A stretch of 5,422 bases of DNA from Holosporaceae bacterium (GTDB taxonomy: Bacteria > Pseudomonadota > Alphaproteobacteria > UBA3830). Positions within the stretch are counted from its first letter, which is position 1. Each line of letters starts with the position of its first letter. The notes under the pieces are model-generated. The model was not told where the DNA came from. It worked only from the letters and a program-made list of their open reading frames with translations, and did no database searches. The stretch lies in contig JAISMI010000040.1 in NCBI GenBank assembly GCA_031276835.1, positions 1 through 5,422 of the forward strand. The letters are read 5' to 3'. Positions 1-5,411 of this stretch are shown one piece after another. The position numbers and the translations under genes are program-made.

Positions 1-30
1 TGAAAAACTGATTTCTAGATTTTCGGCCAT
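1..30 (-). CDS. Possible start of the next gene after dusB (partial, runs off the left edge)
   Basis: Ten open codons, MAENLEISFS, run from an ATG at 28-30 to the window edge, 26 nt downstream of the dusB stop and on the same strand. An AAGGA lies upstream, but about 15 nt from the ATG, which is farther than usual. In many alphaproteobacteria dusB (nifR3) is followed by the nitrogen sensor kinase gene ntrB, whose product begins with a short leader before its PAS domain. A start like this one would fit, but ten residues cannot identify a family. The existence of a gene here is plausible; its identity is a guess from gene order only. Confidence 0.3.
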   Translation of the reverse strand, partial: MAENLEISFS

Positions 31-56
31 TGCTTATATCTTGTTTCCTTTTTCTG

Positions 57-1019
57 CTATAAGATAGTCCTAAAATGCTTTTCATAAAAGTCCCTTACGT
101 AGTTTTTTATGAAAGAAAAATCCTCCGCTTGATTTATTATTTCCCTAAAATTTGAAGATTCGCTCATGCCGCTACTGTACCAACAAAAATGTTTTCGGAA
201 TATGCGAATTCCCCGTTTTTTCCCATAGAAATCCAGAACTCTATCGAAATGCGCCATAATTATTTGGAATTGTTCTTCTAGGGAAGGGGAGGGGACAAAT
301 TCGCCTTTATCCAGGAATTTCATAATCTGATTCAACAGCCAAGGTTTTCCCAAGGTTCCTCTGCCTATCATAATTCCGTCGGCGTTGGATTCCTATAAAG
401 CTCTTAAGGCATCTTCTCTGGATTTTATATCTCCATTGCAGAGATATGGAATTTTAACGGCGTTTTTTAGTTCGCTAATCAACGACCAGTTTGCTTGACC
501 GCCGTACATTTGACTGCGAGTTCTACAATGGATGGCCAGCATTTGCGCTCCCGCGTCCTCGAACTTTTTGGCAAGAGATATGAAGTTGACGTTTTCGTTA
601 TCCCATCCGAGGCGCATTTTTAGCGTAACCGGAATTTTTACAGATTTTACAACGGATTCGACTATTTTCACGGCCAAATCTTCATTTTTCATTAGGGCGG
701 ATCCGGATTCGTTGGACACGATTTTACGGGCTGGACATCCCATGTTTATGTCGATTACGTCCGCTCCTAAATTCTCATTTATTATAGCGGATTCGGCCAT
801 ATGTTGAGGATCGGCGCCGGCAATTTGTACTATTTTCCAGGGATCTTTACGGGGAAGTCGTCCATATGTTTTTCTGCTGGATCTGACGAGCGCTTCGCTG
901 GATACCATTTCGGATACTGCCGCCGTGGCTCCAAACTCCATAACTGTTTCTCGAAAAGGACCGTCGGTAACGCCGGCCATAGGCGCTAAAAATACAGGCG
1001 TACCCTCGGATGGAAACAT
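57..1019 (-). pseudogene. dusB: tRNA-dihydrouridine synthase (DusB/NifR3 type) interrupted by an in-frame TAG
   Basis: Dus enzymes are FMN-dependent and reduce uridines in the D-loop of tRNA, using NADPH. The N-terminal part (codons 1-208) has the FMN-barrel start APMAGVTDGPFR (12-23), the catalytic-cysteine motif NMGCPARK with Cys95, TLKMRLGW with Lys134, the IHCRTR motif with His164, and NGDI at 195-198. Codon 209 (393-395 on the plus strand) is TAG. The same frame then resumes with ESNADGIMIGRGTLGKPW, the FMN phosphate-binding segment, and the C-terminal helical tRNA-binding domain (KHFCWYSSG). It stops with TAG at 57-59. Read through, the product would be 320 residues, a normal family length. 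The gene starts 1 nt after the DUF2155 stop, so translation is probably coupled. A 208-residue product would lack the FMN phosphate loop and the tRNA-binding domain and is probably inactive. A sequencing error or translational read-through cannot be excluded. Confidence 0.85.
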
Positions 1020-1020
1020 T

Positions 1021-1473
1021 CTAAAACTCTATTCTAACGTCATACACCGGATGGGAAAATAAATTCACAGAGGGAGATGAAGCGAAAAGCCAATTGGAAA
1101 AAATAACTCTATTTTCTTCACTTATTTCAAGAAGCGCGGAAATTTCTTTATCGTCTTCCGGACCGTTTTTAAAGCATTTTTTCAGCTTTATTTTAATGGG
1201 GCCAAAATTTATGGAAGAATTTTTTTTTATATTCTCCTGGTAAACTTTTCCGCTGATTTTATCCAGAATCTGCAATTTTACCCCACCTATCTCTATCGGT
1301 TGGGACTCCCAGATGGAAGATTCCTCTCCGAAGTCGTCGTTTTGGATAATTTCCTTCAAAGATTTTCGGGTTTTTCCGGATTTTTCCGGAACGGCCGCCA
1401 ATAGAAATCCATTAATTATGCATAAAAAAAATAAAAGAAGCCCCCAATGGGAACGGCCGCTAATTCTTTTCAT
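1021..1473 (-). CDS. DUF2155 family exported protein
   Basis: This 150-residue protein has a Sec-type signal peptide: a basic start (MKRISGR), a hydrophobic core at about 11-25, and a likely cleavage near LLAA/VPEK (25-30). A polar linker follows to about residue 60. The DUF2155 domain then fills the rest: LQILDKISGKV (67-77), FGPIKIKLKKCF with Cys100, the signature NWLFASSP (127-134) and HPVYDV (141-146). The family is typical of alphaproteobacteria, is expected to be periplasmic, and has no established function. The start overlaps the last 14 nt of the upstream FYDLN-acid gene, and dusB begins 1 nt after the stop, so all three appear to share one transcript. From memory, family members usually end VYDVW plus a few residues including a cysteine. 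Here the end is VYDVRIEF, with Arg for Trp and no terminal Cys. A nine-A tract lies in the KKN codons at 83-85. Confidence 0.85.
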   Translation of the reverse strand: MKRISGRSHWGLLLFFLCIINGFLLAAVPEKSGKTRKSLKEIIQNDDFGEESSIWESQPIEIGGVKLQILDKISGKVYQENIKKNSSINFGPIKIKLKKCFKNGPEDDKEISALLEISEENRVIFSNWLFASSPSVNLFSHPVYDVRIEF

Positions 1474-1735
1474 TGTCCAACGCCATATCGCCGTCTGCGT
1501 CGTTTAGATCGTCTCCGGATTCGCTAATTAAGTCGTCGTCGTCGACGACAACGTCAATTTCATCCACCACGACGTCGCTTTTATCCTGAAAGTTTTTAGT
1601 TTTTCTTTTTGATAGATACTCCGGATCAAATACGGCCTTGCATACGGGACAAATTATTGGAGATTTATCAAAATCATAAAAGCGAGCGCCACAACTCAAA
1701 CAAATCCTTTTGATTCCCCATTCGTCTTTATTCAT
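1460..1735 (-). CDS. FYDLN-acid (TIGR02300-type) zinc-ribbon protein
   Basis: A small 91-residue protein. The N-terminal third is highly characteristic: EWGIKRICLSCGARFYDF (5-22) followed by SPIICPVCKAVFDPEY (25-40). Cys12, Cys15, Cys29 and Cys32 form a CxxC...CxxC zinc ribbon, and FYDF corresponds to the FYDLN motif that names the family. The remainder is low-complexity and strongly acidic (Asp/Glu/Ser/Asn), including an imperfect internal repeat, DVVVDEIDVVVDDDD. The family is largely restricted to alphaproteobacteria and has no known biochemical role. The fold suggests metal, nucleic-acid or protein binding; that is inference. It heads the leftward operon, and a GAGGGA Shine-Dalgarno-like site lies about 9 nt before its ATG. 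Its last codons overlap the DUF2155 start by 14 nt, which suggests translational coupling. Confidence 0.9.
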   Translation of the reverse strand: MNKDEWGIKRICLSCGARFYDFDKSPIICPVCKAVFDPEYLSKRKTKNFQDKSDVVVDEIDVVVDDDDLISESGDDLNDADGDMALDNEKN

Positions 1736-1772
1736 AACTTCGCTTCCCTCATTATAATTATAAGCGGAGATG

Positions 1773-1802
1773 ATAGTATCCCTAAGACTTTTCTAAAGTC
1801 AA
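1773..1802 (-). promoter_or_regulatory. Likely promoter of the FYDLN-acid/DUF2155/dusB operon
   Basis: On the minus strand, TTGACT (1797-1802, five of six consensus -35 bases) is followed after 18 nt by TACTAT (1773-1778, four of six -10 bases). Transcription would start near 1766, leaving a leader of about 30 nt before the ATG at 1735. A second AT-rich element, TATAATTATAAT (about 1752-1763), lies closer to the gene but has no convincing -35 partner. The call rests on consensus matching alone. Confidence 0.5.
1786..1800. repeat. Short inverted repeat overlapping the -35 box
   Basis: GACTTT-tct-AAAGTC is a perfect 6-bp inverted repeat with a 3-nt centre. It shares four bases with the proposed -35 hexamer and fills most of the promoter spacer. 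That position would suit a repressor or activator site. It has no T-tract beside it on either strand, so it does not look like an intrinsic terminator. A repeat this short can occur by chance. Confidence 0.35.
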
Positions 1803-1870
1803 ATAAATACTTCAGATCCAATGGAAAAAATTATGGAAAGTTGCCGACTAAAAGCAGATTTTCAACTGAA

Positions 1871-2749
1871 TTAACGCGCAATGAGAATGTACGGCCGAGA
1901 GAAATCGTTGAAAAATTCAGTTGGATTTTCTCGCCATAGACTTAAGATATATCCTCCTAATCCTGATCCGATCGGCTTTGCGGCCGCCGCTCCGCCAGAT
2001 AGAAGTTTTTTTATGTGAAGTGACGTGGATGGAGTAGACAATCCCCATCGCTGAAAAACTTCATTGCTCAAAGAGACGCCCTCTTTTAGTTCGTCAAAGT
2101 TGGCGGTTTTCATGGCGTCTTCGCATAGATTGGAGGCCAAGTCCATCTGTTTATCGAGTTCTCGCGCAAAATTTTCGTCTTTCAAAAAGACTTTTCCGAC
2201 GATTTCCGCGCAATTGGATGTTAGGGATTTTTCTCCCGAGTAGCTAAGAACGAAATGAGGCCAAAATTTCGGTTTTAGAAACTCTACTATTTTATTTTTC
2301 TCAAAAATGACGGGTTTATTTTCAATGGCGACGGCTATGTCGAGTCCGCTACTTTTTTGATGAAATTTGTCCTCGAGATGGCGCGCCAACTGCGCCGCGT
2401 CGTCGCAGAGTCCGCAATGTCTGAATAGATTAGCGATGTTCGCGCATATCGCCGCAGAGCTTCCGAGTCCGGCTTTTAGGGGGATGTTGCTGGTCACGCC
2501 AATTCGGCCAGAAATTTTTTCCAGTGGAATTTTCAGAAATTTAGAAGCTCTTTTCAGCAGGGAAAAAATAGTTTTTTTCAACGATTCATGATCTGTAACA
2601 ATTGAAAAATCAGTATTTTTGTCAAAAGTAATGGAATTCGTATAATTGCGCAGAGGAAACGCAATGGCTTTACCTCCTCTCACCACAGAATGTTCGCCGG
2701 AAAGTATCCACTTGGCGTGGGATTTCATGCGTATGGAAGAATGGGTCAT
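1871..2749 (-). CDS. GHMP-family kinase, mevalonate-kinase-like
   Basis: GHMP kinases phosphorylate small metabolites with ATP; mevalonate kinase makes 5-phosphomevalonate on the route to isopentenyl diphosphate. All three family motifs are present in this 292-residue protein: motif 1 at 12-30 (AKWILSGEHSVVRGGKAIA), the ATP loop PLKAGLGSSAA (90-100), and motif 3 KPIGSGLGG (258-266). Between them, LEDKFHQKSSGLD (125-137) places Glu126, His130 and Asp137 in the E-x3-H-x3-SGxD pattern typical of mevalonate kinases, which argues against homoserine or shikimate-type members. Phosphomevalonate kinase or another GHMP substrate remains possible. At 292 residues it is at the short end for mevalonate kinases. 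The ATG overlaps the dnaQ stop as ATGA, so translation is probably coupled. An internal Met8 is an alternative start. No other mevalonate-pathway gene is visible. A cytosolic enzyme is expected. Confidence 0.8.
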   Translation of the reverse strand: MTHSSIRMKSHAKWILSGEHSVVRGGKAIAFPLRNYTNSITFDKNTDFSIVTDHESLKKTIFSLLKRASKFLKIPLEKISGRIGVTSNIPLKAGLGSSAAICANIANLFRHCGLCDDAAQLARHLEDKFHQKSSGLDIAVAIENKPVIFEKNKIVEFLKPKFWPHFVLSYSGEKSLTSNCAEIVGKVFLKDENFARELDKQMDLASNLCEDAMKTANFDELKEGVSLSNEVFQRWGLSTPSTSLHIKKLLSGGAAAAKPIGSGLGGYILSLWRENPTEFFNDFSRPYILIAR

Positions 2750-3438
2750 TGCTTATTCCACAATGGATCGTTGATACTTTTTAGAAACTCATTGTGGATT
2801 GATATTTCTTCTTCGGATACGGAAAAATACCGTCTTTCATATGTTTTTTGCTTTTTTCTAAGGGACTGTACTGTATTCTGAGTTTCCGTCGCAAAGAAAA
2901 GGCCGCTTTGTCGTCCTCCCAATAAATTTATGTATACTTCCGCCAACAGCTTGCTATCGATCAGAGCTCCGTGAGCGACGCGAACGGAGGTATCTATATC
3001 GAATCTTTTGCATAAAGCGTCAAGATTGGCCGGCATTCCAGGAAATTTTTTTTTGGCTATCTCCAAAGTGTCGACGATATTTTCTAGGTTTAAGAGCGGC
3101 TTTCCTATCCGATCTAATTCGCTGTTTAGAAATCCGACGTCGAATCTTGCGTTGTGGATTATAAGCGTCGCGTCTCCGATAAAATTTAGAAAATCATCCG
3201 CTATTTCGCGGAAGAGCGGCTTGTCGGCCAGGAATTCGTCCTGAAGTTTGCTTATGTTTGCGGCTTCCCGCGACATTTTTCTTTGAGGATTTATATAGGT
3301 CTGATAGGCGTTTCCCGTCGGCACGTGATTTTTCAATTCGACGCATGCGATCTCGACAACGCGATCTCCGTTTTCATGGCTTAGGCCGGTAGTTTCAGTA
3401 TCGAGTACAATTTCTTTAACATACTTGGAAATAGTCAT
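2746..3438 (-). CDS. dnaQ: DNA polymerase III epsilon subunit, 3'-5' proofreading exonuclease
   Basis: The proofreading subunit of the replicative polymerase. Residue numbers here count from the upstream ATG at 3465. The DEDDh exonuclease motifs are complete: ExoI LDTETTGL (Asp22, Glu24), ExoII HNARFDVGFLNSEL (Asp109) and ExoIII AHGALIDSKLLAEVY (His165, Asp170). After the nuclease domain come NLLGGRQSGL, a linker, and a tail with HNEFLKSINDPLW, matching the conserved alphaproteobacterial C-terminus that contacts the polymerase subunit. I chose the ATG at 3436-3438, because homologues begin only a few residues before EIVLDTETTGL. The likely promoter also puts the transcript start on the upstream ATG at 3463-3465, whose use would add nine residues. 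Odd point: where homologues usually have a VHG just before the EFLADKP segment, this protein reads NISKL. A nine-A tract encodes Lys138-140. The gene is coupled to the downstream kinase by ATGA. Confidence 0.93.
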   Translation of the reverse strand: MTISKYVKEIVLDTETTGLSHENGDRVVEIACVELKNHVPTGNAYQTYINPQRKMSREAANISKLQDEFLADKPLFREIADDFLNFIGDATLIIHNARFDVGFLNSELDRIGKPLLNLENIVDTLEIAKKKFPGMPANLDALCKRFDIDTSVRVAHGALIDSKLLAEVYINLLGGRQSGLFFATETQNTVQSLRKKQKTYERRYFSVSEEEISIHNEFLKSINDPLWNKQ

Positions 3439-3470
3439 AATTTTTAAACTTTTTTGTGCAACCATTGGGG

Positions 3471-3479
3471 ATTATATCA
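3471..3479 (-). promoter_or_regulatory. Extended -10 element for dnaQ and the downstream kinase
   Basis: On the minus strand the bases read TGATATAAT, a perfect TATAAT (3471-3476) with the TGn extension. The -35 region 16-18 nt upstream (around CTTAAT) is poor, as is common when the -10 is extended. The predicted transcript start is near 3464. It lies within about 30 nt of the divergent GTG start at 3499, so the two operons share this control region. Confidence 0.5.
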
Positions 3480-3486
3480 CTTTTTT

Positions 3487-3490
3487 GGGA
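3487..3490 (+). promoter_or_regulatory. Ribosome binding site that decides the GTG start of the response regulator-phosphatase
   Basis: GGGA lies 8 nt before the GTG at 3499-3501. No in-frame ATG occurs before the receiver domain's first strand (EILVLDD, residues 6-12), so GTG at this spacing is the best-supported start. Confidence 0.5.
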
Positions 3491-3498
3491 ATAATTAA

Positions 3499-4674
3499 GT
3501 GGCGATTTTTGCAGAAATTTTAGTTTTAGACGATATGGAGGATATACAGGATTTATTCCTTCAAAAATTTCGTCATCAAATTAATGAAGGAATTTACAGA
3601 TTTTCCTTTGCAAAATGCCTGGAAGAAGCTTTAAATCTTCTGAAACAGAAATCATTTGACATCTTTGTATCTGATATTAACGTTGCCGGAATGGACGGCA
3701 TAAGTTTTATCGCCCAGCTGCGCAAAGAATACAAGCTGATGAGATCAATAGTCATATCCGCCTACGGAGACATAAATACGCTGAGAGCCGTTATGCGCGG
3801 CGGAGCCCACGATTTCGTGATTAAACCAATAGATTTTAAAGATTTTAGCGATACTTTGGACAAAACCGCCGGCGTCGTTGAAAATTTAAAAAAGGCCGAG
3901 GCGACCAACAAAAGGTTATCGGCAATTTCAGATGAATTAGACGTGTCCGCCAAACTGCAAAGAAGCATTTTGCCAGCGAATATGCTCAAAAAAGGAAGCA
4001 TTGAAATTTGGGCTGATTCCATATCCGCCGCCGAAGTGGGAGGAGATTTTTACGACTTTTTTTGGTTGAGCGAAAATAAATTGGGCGTAGTTATGGCCGA
4101 CGTATCCGGAAAAAATGTATCGGCCGCCATGTTTGCCCTCATAGCCAAAACTTTAATCAAATCGTTTGCGAAGATTTATCCGTCTCCGGCGGAATGTTTT
4201 AAAAATGTGAATAAAATTTTATATGGAGAAAATGTCACCTCCATGTTTGTCACCGCCATATACGGCATAGTTGATACGGAAGTTAACACCATAACCTACA
4301 CCAATGCCGGACATCTTCCAATCGCGGTCATACGCAATGGGCGAAATCCGATTTTTTTAACATGCGATTCCGGAGTAGCCCTTGGAATTCTAGAAGAGGT
4401 GGAATTTGTTAATAATGTGCATAGCTTTTCGCCCGGAGAGATGATTTTTCTCTACACGGACGGAGTTCCAGAGGCCGCCAACAAAAGCGGAGAGGAATTT
4501 GATAACGAGCGTTTTTACGAGGTTCTTAAGGAAAATTCTAATATGTCTCCGAATCTGTTAACTAAGGCGTTGATAGATTCAATTAAGAATTTTACTAAGG
4601 GAGCTCCTCAGTCGGACGACATTACAACTTTGTGCCTGAAATATAGATTAAGGATAGCTAGCAATGCTGCTTAA
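3499..4674 (+). CDS. Response regulator with PP2C/SpoIIE-type serine phosphatase output (RsbU-like)
   Basis: A 391-residue cytosolic protein with a GTG start. The receiver domain (about 5-125) has the acidic pair Asp11/Asp12, phospho-acceptor Asp59 (FVSDINVAGMDG), Ser87 (VISAYGD) and Lys109 (FVIKPID). A helical, probably coiled-coil linker (about 118-152) leads into a PP2C/SpoIIE domain (about 150-383). That domain starts with AKLQRSILP and carries the metal-binding motifs EVGGDFYDF (Asp183), ADVSGKNVSAAMF (Asp201), TNAGHLP (269-274), LYTDGVPEA (Asp321) and QSDDITTL (Asp373/374). By family precedent, a sensor kinase phosphorylates Asp59 and so alters phosphatase activity on the phosphorylated STAS protein encoded two genes downstream. 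The next gene overlaps its end by 11 nt. No histidine kinase is in view, so the input is unknown. All catalytic residues look intact. Confidence 0.93.
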   Translation: MAIFAEILVLDDMEDIQDLFLQKFRHQINEGIYRFSFAKCLEEALNLLKQKSFDIFVSDINVAGMDGISFIAQLRKEYKLMRSIVISAYGDINTLRAVMRGGAHDFVIKPIDFKDFSDTLDKTAGVVENLKKAEATNKRLSAISDELDVSAKLQRSILPANMLKKGSIEIWADSISAAEVGGDFYDFFWLSENKLGVVMADVSGKNVSAAMFALIAKTLIKSFAKIYPSPAECFKNVNKILYGENVTSMFVTAIYGIVDTEVNTITYTNAGHLPIAVIRNGRNPIFLTCDSGVALGILEEVEFVNNVHSFSPGEMIFLYTDGVPEAANKSGEEFDNERFYEVLKENSNMSPNLLTKALIDSIKNFTKGAPQSDDITTLCLKYRLRIASNAA

Positions 4675-5089
4675 AATTAAGAACAGCATATCCGAAATAG
4701 GCAGAATATGCGATAGCGTTAAGAGATTCTGTTTCAAAAATGACATATCTACTAAAAAATGTCACGACATTACCCTTATACTTGACGAGATCGTCACCAA
4801 CATCATTAAATACGCCTACACGGACAAAAAAGAACATCAAATTACCCTAAGCATACAAAAGAAAAAAGAGTGTGTTAGCATAAAATTGACGGACGACGGC
4901 ATACATTTTGATCCTCTATCGCAGATAACGCCGGACGTGACTTCCTCAATAGAGAAGAGACAGATAGGCGGTCTTGGCATTTTTATAGCGAAACAACTAT
5001 CGGACGCCATCGCATATTCCAGAATCAATGAAAAAAATCAGTTGCAAATAATAGTTTCAATAAATAAGGAGAAAGATCATGGAGATTAA
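4664..5089 (+). CDS. RsbW-like anti-sigma-type serine kinase (HATPase_c_2)
   Basis: A 141-residue GHKL-type ATPase. The N-box reads LILDEIVTNIIKYAY (38-52) with Glu42 and Asn46, the G1 box is LTDDGIHFDP (75-84), and the G2 box is GGLGIFIAKQLSD (102-114). The short length, with no histidine phospho-acceptor domain, matches RsbW/SpoIIAB-type kinases. Those phosphorylate a STAS antagonist on serine and hold a sigma factor or another partner inactive. The gene overlaps the phosphatase gene by 11 nt, with AGGA 9 nt before the ATG, and overlaps the STAS gene by 11 nt. The three products are therefore probably made in step. The target this kinase sequesters is not in the window and need not be a sigma factor; proteobacterial homologues sometimes act on other proteins. 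The end of the protein is lysine-rich and unremarkable. Confidence 0.9.
   Translation: MLLKIKNSISEIGRICDSVKRFCFKNDISTKKCHDITLILDEIVTNIIKYAYTDKKEHQITLSIQKKKECVSIKLTDDGIHFDPLSQITPDVTSSIEKRQIGGLGIFIAKQLSDAIAYSRINEKNQLQIIVSINKEKDHGD
5066..5071 (+). promoter_or_regulatory. Strong Shine-Dalgarno of the STAS gene
   Basis: AAGGAG sits 7 nt before the ATG at 5079, inside the end of the kinase gene. It is the strongest ribosome binding site in the window. It suggests the antagonist is made at a higher rate than the kinase that precedes it, which partner-switching stoichiometry would favour. Confidence 0.6.
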
Positions 5090-5411
5090 TGTATTAATAG
5101 AGGATGGAGTAACTATTTTAACGCCGGTGGGTAAAATCGATACCTCGACGGCCAAAGCCTTTGAAGACGGAATCATGAATGCGGTGGAGGCAAACAACAA
5201 AATAGCTATCCGCTTTAGCGAAATTGACTATATATCTAGCGCCGGACTGCGAGTCGTATTAATGGCCGGAAAAAAGCTATCCGCCTCCAAAGGCGCTCTT
5301 GCCCTGATAAATATGCCGGAAAAGATATTTTCAGTTTTTAAAATGAGCGGATTCGACAAAATATTAAAAATATATCCATCTTTTGAAGAATCTAAATCAT
5401 TTTTTAACTAA
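5079..5411 (+). CDS. STAS-domain anti-sigma factor antagonist (RsbV-like)
   Basis: A 110-residue single STAS domain. Visible family features are the N-terminal strands ending in LTPVGKIDTSTAKAFE (14-29), the phosphorylation loop DYISSAGLRVVL (50-61), and the C-terminal FKMSGFDKILKIYPSFEES segment. The acceptor serine should be Ser54, with Ser53 adjacent. By family precedent, the unphosphorylated form binds the HATPase kinase and releases its captive partner. The kinase phosphorylates the loop, and the PP2C protein encoded at the start of the operon reverses this. It is the last gene visible; only 11 nt follow the TAA stop, so whether the operon continues or terminates cannot be seen. Confidence 0.92.
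   Translation: MEINVLIEDGVTILTPVGKIDTSTAKAFEDGIMNAVEANNKIAIRFSEIDYISSAGLRVVLMAGKKLSASKGALALINMPEKIFSVFKMSGFDKILKIYPSFEESKSFFN

Noticed and set aside
57..371. An independent small gene starting at the MIGRG methionine
   Set aside because: It is the C-terminal third of the Dus fold in the same frame as the upstream part, beginning in the middle of the FMN phosphate loop. It has no ribosome binding site suited to separate expression.
532..989. Two open frames on the plus strand opposite dusB
   Set aside because: They lie antisense to strongly conserved Dus motifs, show no recognisable domain, and have no convincing start signals.
57..1019. Reassignment of TAG to a sense codon as the explanation for the dusB interruption
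   Set aside because: The DUF2155 gene, the FYDLN-acid gene and the end of dusB itself all terminate with TAG close to where their families normally end, so TAG is used as a stop here.
1786..1800. Intrinsic terminator for the dnaQ-kinase transcript
   Set aside because: The stem is only 6 AT-rich base pairs and is not followed by a run of T on the minus strand.
1736..1870. A tRNA or small RNA gene between the FYDLN-acid and kinase genes
   Set aside because: No cloverleaf, T-loop GTTCRA element or acceptor stem could be found on either strand; a promoter explains the conserved-looking part.
3046..3054. Programmed frameshift in dnaQ at the nine-A tract, as in dnaX
   Set aside because: The full frame already encodes all exonuclease motifs and the conserved tail; there is no downstream stimulatory hairpin or alternative frame with conserved sequence.
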